From contig NZ_FOXX01000019.1 in the NCBI RefSeq assembly GCF_900115845.1, positions 1 through 56,209 of the forward strand: a stretch of DNA of 56,209 nt, read 5' to 3'. Below the pieces are notes generated by a model. That model searched no databases and was not told where the DNA came from. It saw only the letters and a list, made by a program, of their open reading frames with translations. Both the position numbers and the translations under genes were made by a program. This DNA comes from Priestia endophytica DSM 13796 (GTDB lineage Bacteria; Bacillota; Bacilli; Bacillales; Bacillaceae_H). This document shows, in pieces, positions 49,880 to 56,209 of this stretch; within the stretch, counting starts at the first letter, position 1; every line of letters begins with the position of its first letter.

Positions 49880-50355
49880 GCTTTAACTCCCTTTTCAATT
49901 TTTAACGGGTAGCGTTTGGTAAACAACGTTTGTTGATCATCTCTATAAAGTCTCCCACTGTAAATAAATAAACCTTTAACATCTTCACCCTTTATAACTT
50001 TATAAGGGTCTAACAATGCAATACCTAAACATTCTTTTAGCATCTTCTTGTGCACTACTGCTGGAATATCATTAAATATAAAGTCAAGATTACTAAGGTC
50101 TGAAATAATAGCTTCCTTTTCCATATAAACAATGTCAATATCACTTGGCCCATCTGAAGAAAGACTTAATAGTACTTTAAACTTCGATTCTCCTATAGAA
50201 TCAAGAGCTTCCTTAACGATATCTAAGTTTTTTTCATTATCAATTTCTATTGTGGTAAGCTTAGCCGAACCTATACATTGAGGTATGGGGCAACGATTTA
50301 CCTCACAGAATCCCCCGCATTCATCACAGATATAAACTTCTCTCTTCTTTAACAT
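49876..50355 (-). CDS. Zinc-ribbon N-terminal protein, unknown
   Basis: 159 residues. CDECGGFCEVNRCPIPQC near the N-terminus is a zinc ribbon or cluster; the rest is mixed. GGAGG before ATG and an ATGA overlap with the next gene. Possibly part of the same complex as the two paralogues. Confidence 0.55.
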   Translation of the reverse strand: MLKKREVYICDECGGFCEVNRCPIPQCIGSAKLTTIEIDNEKNLDIVKEALDSIGESKFKVLLSLSSDGPSDIDIVYMEKEAIISDLSNLDFIFNDIPAVVHKKMLKECLGIALLDPYKVIKGEDVKGLFIYSGRLYRDDQQTLFTKRYPLKIEKGVKA

Positions 50356-50412
50356 GAAAATACCTCCTACAATTTCCTCTTAAGATATCTCTAGACTTTT
50401 CAAATAATATCT

Positions 50413-51048
50413 TCATTTGAACCTAATTAAATAATCATGATATTTGCTCTTAACCTCGTTGTATTGTTCTTTAAATGTTATAGGGAGTTTAAAATCACCC
50501 CTAACTTCACTTACAGCACCTAAATCTAAATATGACACCATATCTTCAAAAGTGATTAGGTTTAAAACCATATCCATATATCTCTCTAAATCTAGTTCAA
50601 ATTTCTCTTGGGTTAATTCCTCGTATTGATCATCATGGTTAACTAAATCACTTAAAGCTCTATATACAAGGATTAACTTCCTTACATATTCTCTTCCTAA
50701 ATCATTTGTTAATTTACCTTGCAATTCATATAGACTTTGGTAGTCCCTAGTGAAATCCTTCCAGATTCTATTAAGCAACAAATCCCATTCCAATCGTTCC
50801 TTACTAAAGTATGGAATCTCTAAGTCATATATCGTAGCCTTATTTAATATTCCTTCTATTTCATCATTAATATGAAGTAGCTCATTTTTTAGAGTAGGAT
50901 ATTTATTTATATCGTCTTCTATATATTTTCTAGTTAAGCTTAGCATTTTGTTAACTTCGCTCAATGTTCTTTGTAGCTCTTCAACTAATCCTTCTTCCTT
51001 CTTTCCTTCTCCAGTCACCTCAAAATTCACTTTAGTTTTCCTCCTCAT
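50413..51048 (-). CDS. Helical protein, unknown
   Basis: 211 residues, nearly all helical (likely coiled-coil bundle). The ATG overlaps the 3' end of the frameshifted gene. Unknown. Confidence 0.5.
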   Translation of the reverse strand: MRRKTKVNFEVTGEGKKEEGLVEELQRTLSEVNKMLSLTRKYIEDDINKYPTLKNELLHINDEIEGILNKATIYDLEIPYFSKERLEWDLLLNRIWKDFTRDYQSLYELQGKLTNDLGREYVRKLILVYRALSDLVNHDDQYEELTQEKFELDLERYMDMVLNLITFEDMVSYLDLGAVSEVRGDFKLPITFKEQYNEVKSKYHDYLIRFK

Positions 51049-51282
51049 TTTGCTTATAATATTTAATTTCCACTCTATTATTTTCTAGGTCTAACTCATG
51101 AGTTAAGGACAACCCGTTTCCGGACTTCACCTCTACCATGTAATTTCTATTAATCAATGGTTCCTCAAACTGAATTACATGTAAAGTTTCCGACTGCCCT
51201 TTTACCCGTTTTTTTTGATACTAGAAGGATTCTTTCTTAAAGTTATTCTTTTTAATATATCTTTAAAATCCTTAAATAACAT
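51032..51282 (-). pseudogene. Gene interrupted at an A8 tract
   Basis: GGGAGGG precedes ATG at 51282. The frame stops after 26 codons; adding one A to the A8 run (51209-51216) restores 83 codons ending NEEEN and overlapping the next start. So it is a recent single-base loss, a slippage-controlled gene, or a sequencing error. The product would be a small basic protein of unknown role. Confidence 0.6.
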
Positions 51283-51296
51283 CTGGACCCTCCCTA

Positions 51297-51542
51297 TTAG
51301 TTACTCTGTAGTTCTTCATTTAATCTATACTTAAAGTTTCTCCCTCTTCCTGGTTTCCCTGTTATAAGAAGATGTTCAGAAAAATCTACTTTAGGATCTA
51401 ATGTCAATACGACACTCTGTCCTTTCTTTTGAATTTCTTTAAAATAAGCTAAATCTGCTAATATATTCAGGAAACCCATTCCTGATACTTTCTCTTCCTT
51501 TAATAACTTTTCCAATGAATCAATCTGTTTTTCAATCGTCAT
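51297..51542 (-). CDS. Small protein, first gene of the 51.6-kb operon
   Basis: 81 residues with GGGAGG upstream. N-terminal helices and a basic end (KPGRGRNFKYRLN). Directly behind the shared promoter cassette at 51581. Unknown. Confidence 0.55.
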   Translation of the reverse strand: MTIEKQIDSLEKLLKEEKVSGMGFLNILADLAYFKEIQKKGQSVVLTLDPKVDFSEHLLITGKPGRGRNFKYRLNEELQSN

Positions 51543-51580
51543 CCTAAATCCTCCCTTTTCTTCTTTTATAGTTCCCTACA

Positions 51581-51610
51581 TAATATATTATAACATAAAT
51601 GATTAATAAT
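51581..51610 (-). promoter_or_regulatory. Shared promoter cassette, operon 47-51.5 kb
   Basis: TAATATATTATAACATAAAT then GATTA on the plus strand; minus-strand TGTTATAAT 40-50 bases before the start at 51542. Confidence 0.7.
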
Positions 51611-51642
51611 AGGTGAATATAAATGTAAGAAATAAGAAAAAA

Positions 51643-51661
51643 GAGCACTTTATCAGTGCTC
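51643..51661 (-). terminator. GAGCACT/AGTGCTC terminator
   Basis: Hairpin after the CPBP-like gene; similar hairpins precede the other shared promoter cassettes (15580, 54349). Confidence 0.7.
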
Positions 51662-51682
51662 CTTTCATTGCAAAAGATATAA

Positions 51683-52483
51683 CTAAGAGTATGAATACAT
51701 TATTACTAACAGAAAAACTATAAAATCGTACATAAAATGTTGGAGATAAGTACACCATAGATTCTTAGACCACAAGTATAAAATAACTTTTATAGCTGAA
51801 GGTAACCCTATCACTATTAAACATTGAACGATATTAAAATCGTAAGTCCATAAGTGGGCCAAGCCAAATACTAAACAAGAAAACAATATTGAAACATACA
51901 GATTAAGCATGCGTTTCTTAAAATTCTTTTTTAAACACAAGCTTAGAACTAAAAAGAAAGTTGAGAAGAATAGAATTTCTTCTCCAAGTAATCCTATAAT
52001 GAGCTTAATTACCTGAACTATACCCTGATCTTCAATACTAGGGTTTGAGTCTAGTGCATATGAAGATTTAGTTATAAGAAGTGCAATTGACATCGATATT
52101 AAAAGGGCAACAACACTAAAGTAAAAGGCCCATTTTATTTGTCGCCAGGAGATCTTTTTAAAAAACCATTTAATATTTTTTCTAAATAATAGATAAAAGC
52201 AAAGAACCTGTATTAAAGTGAAACATACAGTGGATATGAGATTACGAGAGATAGAATTTTGTTCCGTCACTATACGGATTAGATTTTGATAAAAATCAAC
52301 ATCAGCAGTATATATAATTGTCACTAATAGGGATACAAGAAATTGAATAATAAATTTATATGTTGGAATAGAGCTTATAGCCTTAAAAATATCTTCAGTA
52401 TCATTCTTTGTTTCCTGAACATAAGAATTAAACCATTCATTAAGTGATTGTTTTTCGGTAGATTTCTTTGTTTCAGATAGCAA
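51683..52483 (-). CDS. CPBP-family (Abi) intramembrane protease-like protein
   Basis: 266 residues, about seven TM helices. LLGEEILFFSTFF carries the EE pair of CPBP proteases (without the usual Arg four residues on), VFGLAHLWTYD gives FxxxH and HFMYD the last block. These proteins include prenyl-CAAX-like proteases and bacteriocin self-immunity proteins. No bacteriocin gene is evident nearby. Confidence 0.65.
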   Translation of the reverse strand: MLSETKKSTEKQSLNEWFNSYVQETKNDTEDIFKAISSIPTYKFIIQFLVSLLVTIIYTADVDFYQNLIRIVTEQNSISRNLISTVCFTLIQVLCFYLLFRKNIKWFFKKISWRQIKWAFYFSVVALLISMSIALLITKSSYALDSNPSIEDQGIVQVIKLIIGLLGEEILFFSTFFLVLSLCLKKNFKKRMLNLYVSILFSCLVFGLAHLWTYDFNIVQCLIVIGLPSAIKVILYLWSKNLWCTYLQHFMYDFIVFLLVIMYSYS

Positions 52484-52560
52484 AGTTTCCTCTCCTTTAT
52501 ATAAGGTTCACTTCTATTATTCCCAAAATAAATAGGAAGCTTTAGCTTCCTATACCAATC

Positions 52561-52872
52561 CTACAGGCTATGAGTTAATAAATCTTTATCTGATTCTTTC
52601 TCCATATTTTCAAGTAATTCTTTCAGCAATACTTGAGCACCTTCAGGACTAATAACTATATTTTCATTCCCAATTTTAAAGTTTTGAGGGGTTATTTCTC
52701 CTGTAATAACACAGGCTTGAGAATGATGATATTTTTTTAATACAATTTGTTCTCCATCAACAAATATTTCTACTGGATCTCTGTTATCTAAGGAAAGTGC
52801 CATTCTTAATTCCTTTGGAATAACAATACGGCCTAGGTGATCTACCTTTCTAACAATCCCTGTACTTTTCAA
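52561..52872 (-). CDS. AbrB-family transition-state-like regulator
   Basis: 103 residues, TTG start behind GGAGGTG. STGIVRKVDHLGRIVIPKELR is a swapped-hairpin AbrB DNA-binding domain; the C-terminal part with LLKELLEN is the dimer or oligomer region as in AbrB and SpoVT. Candidate for control of the neighbouring operon. Confidence 0.85.
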   Translation of the reverse strand: MKSTGIVRKVDHLGRIVIPKELRMALSLDNRDPVEIFVDGEQIVLKKYHHSQACVITGEITPQNFKIGNENIVISPEGAQVLLKELLENMEKESDKDLLTHSL

Positions 52873-52905
52873 TCTTATACACCTCCAAATTTTCTAGAAA
52901 ACAAA

Positions 52906-53397
52906 CTAATAATTAATTAACTGTGAATTAATATGTTTTGCCACTTTCTTTAATTTTCTTCCTTCAATATAAGGCACCTCTACCTTAGTAGTCCCTCCAG
53001 AACTATTACTAATTTTCAAAGTGGCCGTATATGAATGTAGTAGAAGTAAAACTCCAAAAACTAGTAATAAAAACATAACAATACCAACATTAGAGCTAAA
53101 AGCTGAAAATCCTACTGGTAGAGTAGAAAGCGCTCCCCAAAATGTAAGCCATGCACCTATTAAGAACCTAAAGATATGCAACTTTGTAGATGTCTTGACT
53201 GAAGAGATGCTACGATAAGTTAAATCTTCACCACTAGTACCCAAAGGTAAAATTCCGAGAATAGCATTTCTAGAGTGAATACTAACCCGTTTGTTAGAAA
53301 TAAGAAAATAGGTAGGAAGCCAAAAGAATAATAGACTTTTACGGCAAGCTATGTCAGCAATTATTTGTTCGCTGCTGTTATTTAATAAATTTTTCAT
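52906..53397 (-). CDS. Two-TM membrane protein, PH-domain-like
   Basis: 163 residues. FFWLPTYFLISNKRV...ITYRSISSVKT is a short bPH-like pattern, followed by two TM helices (about 80-120) and a last soluble part. AAGGAGG precedes ATG. Function unknown. Confidence 0.5.
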   Translation of the reverse strand: MKNLLNNSSEQIIADIACRKSLLFFWLPTYFLISNKRVSIHSRNAILGILPLGTSGEDLTYRSISSVKTSTKLHIFRFLIGAWLTFWGALSTLPVGFSAFSSNVGIVMFLLLVFGVLLLLHSYTATLKISNSSGGTTKVEVPYIEGRKLKKVAKHINSQLINY

Positions 53398-53411
53398 TGC
53401 GCCCTCCTTTC

Positions 53412-54035
53412 TTACCTCTCTAGTCCTCTATCCTCGAATTGTCTCATAAGAGATCTGTCACGTTCTCTATTTACAATACATTGGTCAATAGCTTCTGCAA
53501 GGGGTTTATGATTAGCTACAGACCTTTTAGATGCTTCAAGTAACTGTTCTTTATCCACCCGATTCCATTCTAGATTATATCCAGATGCCTGAGCTAGATG
53601 CTCTGCAAATATCCTAGTCGAACGTCCGTTCCCCTCTCTAAATGGATGCAGGATATTTATTTCTGCTACATGGTAAGCTAGCCGATCACTAAATTTCTCC
53701 ACATCCATCTTCTTAAAATCTTCTCGTTGTAAGTTTTTAAAAATATCCTGAGAAGCACCTTCAATGAATCTACAAGGGGCAAACATAAAATTATCCTTCG
53801 CAATATCTTCTTGTCTAATCTCTCCGGCAAATTCATAAATATCTTGAAATAGATACTTATGAATTTGTTGAAGATGTTTTAAATCGAAATCTCCCTTTAT
53901 GGGGTTTTCTTGTAATTCTAATGCTCTTAAACCGGTATGCATTCTTTCAAAATTGTTTAGCGTCTCTTGGTCTTGGATATCTAGTTTATTTATTAGTACA
54001 TCTGTTCCAGGATAGCAATACCTACTTTGGGCCAT
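53412..54035 (-). CDS. Fic-domain AMP-transferase toxin
   Basis: 207 residues. HPFREGNGRSTR at 130-141 is a complete Fic active-site motif with the catalytic His and Arg pair; FMFAPCRFIEG is the beta-flap. Family: transfers AMP or another nucleotide part to targets. ATG overlaps the antitoxin stop by 14 bases, the typical class I arrangement. Fic enzymes of this group modify DNA gyrase and topoisomerase IV in VbhT/FicT cases. Confidence 0.85.
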   Translation of the reverse strand: MAQSRYCYPGTDVLINKLDIQDQETLNNFERMHTGLRALELQENPIKGDFDLKHLQQIHKYLFQDIYEFAGEIRQEDIAKDNFMFAPCRFIEGASQDIFKNLQREDFKKMDVEKFSDRLAYHVAEINILHPFREGNGRSTRIFAEHLAQASGYNLEWNRVDKEQLLEASKRSVANHKPLAEAIDQCIVNRERDRSLMRQFEDRGLER

Positions 54036-54198
54036 ATAATCTTTTTACCTCCTCCACAAATTGCTCTTGCGTAATTTCTCCTCGTTTTCTACGTTTAATT
54101 AATTCTTCTTCTTGTTTAGAAAACTCCATACCTTCTACTGCAAAATTCGCTTTTACATTTTCCATTGCTTTATCAATATCGAAACCTTTTTTAGACAT
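54022..54198 (-). CDS. VbhA-like antitoxin of the Fic module
   Basis: 58 residues, AGGAGG-like site before ATG at 54198. NFAVEGMEFS aligns with the inhibitory helix [S/T]xxxE[G/N], here Asn instead of Ser/Thr before the Glu; RGEITQEQFVEEVKRLYG matches the C-terminal helix of VbhA-type antitoxins. It overlaps the Fic gene, so the pair is a class I toxin-antitoxin module. Confidence 0.75.
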   Translation of the reverse strand: MSKKGFDIDKAMENVKANFAVEGMEFSKQEEELIKRRKRGEITQEQFVEEVKRLYGPK

Positions 54199-54285
54199 AA
54201 CTTATTCCTCCTATATATTCATTTTATAAAAATGTATGAATTCTATCTATAAATTCTGTTATTCAACCCAAATTTTATATCACCC

Positions 54286-54314
54286 TATATAATATATTAT
54301 AACATAAATGATTA
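54286..54314 (-). promoter_or_regulatory. Shared promoter cassette, Fic operon
   Basis: TATAATATATTATAACATAA then ATGATTA on the plus strand; minus-strand TGTTATAAT about 90 bases before the antitoxin start at 54198. Confidence 0.65.
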
Positions 54315-54348
54315 AAAACATACAGGTGTTATTGTAAAAATAAAGAAA

Positions 54349-54377
54349 AAAGAACACTTTTTTGAAGAGTGCTCTTT
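54349..54377 (-). terminator. AAAGAACACT/AGTGCTCTTT terminator
   Basis: Hairpin at the 3' end of the EssB-like gene, directly before the shared promoter cassette. Confidence 0.65.
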
Positions 54378-55943
54378 CTACTGAGATAATTGATTAATTT
54401 CATTCGTATAGCTGTCTATTTTACTTTTCACTTCATCACTTGAAGCATCACCTTTTTTAAGCTTTTCGATTTGTTTTTGTCTAACTTTAATCATTAGATC
54501 CTTGTTACCTTTACTCTTAGCAAAGTCGTAACCTTCATCAAACTTTTCTAGACCAATATAAGCTTCAACAACCATAGATTCTCTACGTCCATCTAACTCA
54601 ACGTCATCTTTATATTTTAAAACATTTTTAAAGTCGTTATTTAGATAGCTTTTCTCAAATTTAATAATTGGATTCTTCGTATTAAGATTCTTAACCTCAT
54701 CCAGACGATCCTTAGCTACAAGGAAATTGACTATACTAGATGCAAAACGTGGCTCTGCGTCTATAGCTTTTTGGAAGTTATCTGTCATTAAATATGAGAA
54801 CAAAATAGATTTCTGATTAGATTTACTTAATTCTTTGAAAGGCGTATCCATATGTTCAAATTCTTTTACCGCATTTTCATAGTCCTGAATAGAAGCATAT
54901 TGTAATCCCTTTGTTAAATAATCGTTTTCTTCCTGAGCATTAGCAACTGTATCCTTTGCCTTACTAGGAGAATCATTATTTGAAAAACTAGCTACTGCCC
55001 AAAGAAGGACCATTACGCCTACAAAAGAAACCGCAGCAATTTTCAATTTGGAGTTACCAAAACTCACCTTAAATTTAGGTTGTGATTCTTCAGAATCACT
55101 CTCTAGTGCTCTAGCACGATTTCTACTTTTAATAGCTTCTTTATCTACTTTATTTACCTTCTCTTTTGGCTTCTGAGCATTTTTGGCTTTTTCTATTTTA
55201 CGTTTGTTTTGCAATGCTTTATTAGCCGATTCATCAACTGGTTTTTTCACTTCTTTTTCTTGATTCTTTTTTAAAGAAGGCATTCGCTGGAAAATAGATT
55301 TTTTAGTTTCCTCTTCTTCTTTTATTTCTTCAGTTTCTTTTTCTGCCTCTATTGTAGCTCGAATATCATCAAATGCTTCAGCAGCAAGAATTCTAGAAAC
55401 AACCCCATATTTTTGAGCGCTTGATTTTTGAGAAGCTGTTTCAATTCCATTATATTTTAATTCGTCAAATGATGTGGGTGTAACCATAAGAAGAGATAAG
55501 CGCTTAATTTGAGTCAATAAATCTTCTTCATACCCTAGACTTGGCATAAGATTTTTTATTCCCATATAAACAAGCTTAATTTCACCTGTATAAATATTAA
55601 TCAATATGTTCTTATCATCTAAAACGGTAACAAAATTAGGATATTCACTTAACTCCTCCGCCATAGCACAAAGTTGCTCAATGAAGAGGTATTTTATATT
55701 GTCCTCTGCCTTCATTTTAAAAAAGCTAAATGGAACATAATTCTTCTCTACTTCTACTGACATAAAGAAATGACTTCTATTTTCACTAAAATTCATTTCG
55801 TTAATTGAGAAAAGAAAGGGTGCATGATGTAAATCCTGTAACTCATCAATCGAATTTATGTTAGTGCTTGTTATTGGAACTTCGTAAGTTACAATATTTC
55901 CAGAAAACCCCAAAGTTCCATCATTAAAATTTAACTTCTTCAA
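54378..55943 (-). CDS. EssB/YukC-like membrane protein
   Basis: 521 residues, TTG start behind AAGGAGG. Residues 1-180 resemble the pseudokinase domain of EssB/YukC; a charged linker (about 195-300) follows; one TM helix (about 305-322, VSFVGVMVLLWAVASF) and a C-terminal helical domain complete the plan. EssB is a core component of type VII secretion. No WXG100 or FtsK-type EssC gene is in the window, so its use here may be transfer or export. The long linker is unusual. Confidence 0.6.
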   Translation of the reverse strand: MKKLNFNDGTLGFSGNIVTYEVPITSTNINSIDELQDLHHAPFLFSINEMNFSENRSHFFMSVEVEKNYVPFSFFKMKAEDNIKYLFIEQLCAMAEELSEYPNFVTVLDDKNILINIYTGEIKLVYMGIKNLMPSLGYEEDLLTQIKRLSLLMVTPTSFDELKYNGIETASQKSSAQKYGVVSRILAAEAFDDIRATIEAEKETEEIKEEEETKKSIFQRMPSLKKNQEKEVKKPVDESANKALQNKRKIEKAKNAQKPKEKVNKVDKEAIKSRNRARALESDSEESQPKFKVSFGNSKLKIAAVSFVGVMVLLWAVASFSNNDSPSKAKDTVANAQEENDYLTKGLQYASIQDYENAVKEFEHMDTPFKELSKSNQKSILFSYLMTDNFQKAIDAEPRFASSIVNFLVAKDRLDEVKNLNTKNPIIKFEKSYLNNDFKNVLKYKDDVELDGRRESMVVEAYIGLEKFDEGYDFAKSKGNKDLMIKVRQKQIEKLKKGDASSDEVKSKIDSYTNEINQLSQ

Positions 55944-56038
55944 GTTTTAACCTCCTTATAAGAGATGAAATATCGACCAATAGCTTCAAATATCATCAAA
56001 TTTTATATTAATGAAAATATACAAAACTTACAATATAT

Positions 56039-56068
56039 CAAAGGAAGCATATACACATATGCTTCCTT
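56039..56068. terminator. AAAGGAAGCATAT palindromic terminator
   Basis: 13-bp arms around an ACAC loop, directly after the partial gene. Confidence 0.75.
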
Positions 56069-56077
56069 TCTATATGG

Positions 56078-56209
56078 TTAGACATTAATTGCTTGACCAG
56101 ATTGTTCTAAATTAGGAGTTTCTGTTGTTGATTCCTCTGGTTGTTCTGGTGTTTGATTTTCGTTACCTGGTTGCTCTGTTTCTGGTTGCTCCGGTGCAGG
56201 AGTTTCAGT
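56078..56209 (-). CDS. Partial: Pro/Glu-rich C-terminus
   Basis: Only the last 43 codons lie in the window. Repeats of the type PEQPE and TETP make up a low-complexity tail, as in surface-exposed or cell-wall spanning segments. The beginning is outside; no family can be stated. Confidence 0.5.
   Translation of the reverse strand, partial: TETPAPEQPETEQPGNENQTPEQPEESTTETPNLEQSGQAINV

Noticed and set aside
51102-51117. ACTCATGAGT palindrome as another CTCATGAG operator
   Set aside because: Lies inside a coding frame, is shorter and lacks the flanking GC/CAG bases of the family.
1-56209. tRNA, rRNA or rolling-circle replication genes
   Set aside because: No cloverleaf, rRNA segment or Rep_1-type HUH motif was seen on either strand.

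Overview
The window looks like about 56 kb of a large conjugative plasmid from a low-GC Bacillus, most likely of the Bacillus cereus group. The reasons are the AT-rich DNA, strong AGGAGG ribosome sites with frequent TTG/GTG starts, a Gram-positive type IV transfer operon, a plasmid topB, a uvrX-type polymerase, many small membrane or zinc-ribbon proteins, and no housekeeping genes, rRNA or tRNA. No relaxase, coupling protein or ParA/ParM-type ATPase was recognised, so part of the plasmid lies outside. The species is inference.

Layout. 1-6.3 kb (mostly minus): structured repeats, three tiny GC-rich or Cys-rich genes, an orphan DNA methyltransferase, a large structured RNA candidate, a ParB-like protein and a winged-helix protein that may be the replication initiator. 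6.8-13.3 kb (plus): a compact transfer operon (small membrane proteins, VirB4-like ATPase preceded by a separate N-terminal-like protein, a two-domain cell-wall hydrolase, a VirB6-like channel protein, a lipoprotein), then topoisomerase III facing it. 15.5-27 kb (mostly minus): plasmid regulation and small membrane proteins, including ribbon-helix-helix paralogues, ParB-fold proteins, a promoter set sharing a GTGTCTAA operator beside a small HTH gene, and a second copy of the large structured RNA. 27.2-31.7 kb: an excisionase-like regulator, then AbiH and a CoiA-like nuclease flanked by two related winged-helix genes, probably a defence island. 31.8-35.3 kb: a small operon studded with GACGTC sites, tandem XRE regulators, a tyrosine recombinase with two related candidate sites, and small proteins.

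36.6-39.25 kb holds the most striking system: an intact cas12f1 (type V-F, V-U3/c2c10-like) gene, a non-coding region that folds into consecutive stems and contains a 9-nt anti-repeat, and an array of ten 32-bp repeats with mostly 33-34-bp spacers. No cas1, cas2 or cas4 and no type I cas gene is present. The ten repeats all differ, yet their last seven bases are invariant, and the one change just upstream keeps pairing to the anti-repeat by wobble. This suggests a minimal Cas12f system that no longer acquires spacers but is still selected for guide function.

39.8-42 kb carries two HEXXH metalloprotease-like genes without signal peptides. 42.2-45.9 kb has unknown small genes and a LexA-boxed uvrX. 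46-56.2 kb (minus) has four operons, three of them behind near-identical promoter cassettes (shared with topB). They encode small zinc-ribbon, membrane and paralogous unknown proteins, a CPBP-family membrane protein, an AbrB-like regulator, a VbhA-Fic module and an EssB/YukC-like protein.

Working together: the transfer operon would move the plasmid, topB/Rep/ParB-like/RHH proteins maintain it, several repeated operator families tie its operons into small regulons, and AbiH/CoiA-like, Cas12f and Fic modules would defend or stabilise it. All functional statements rest on motif recognition by eye.
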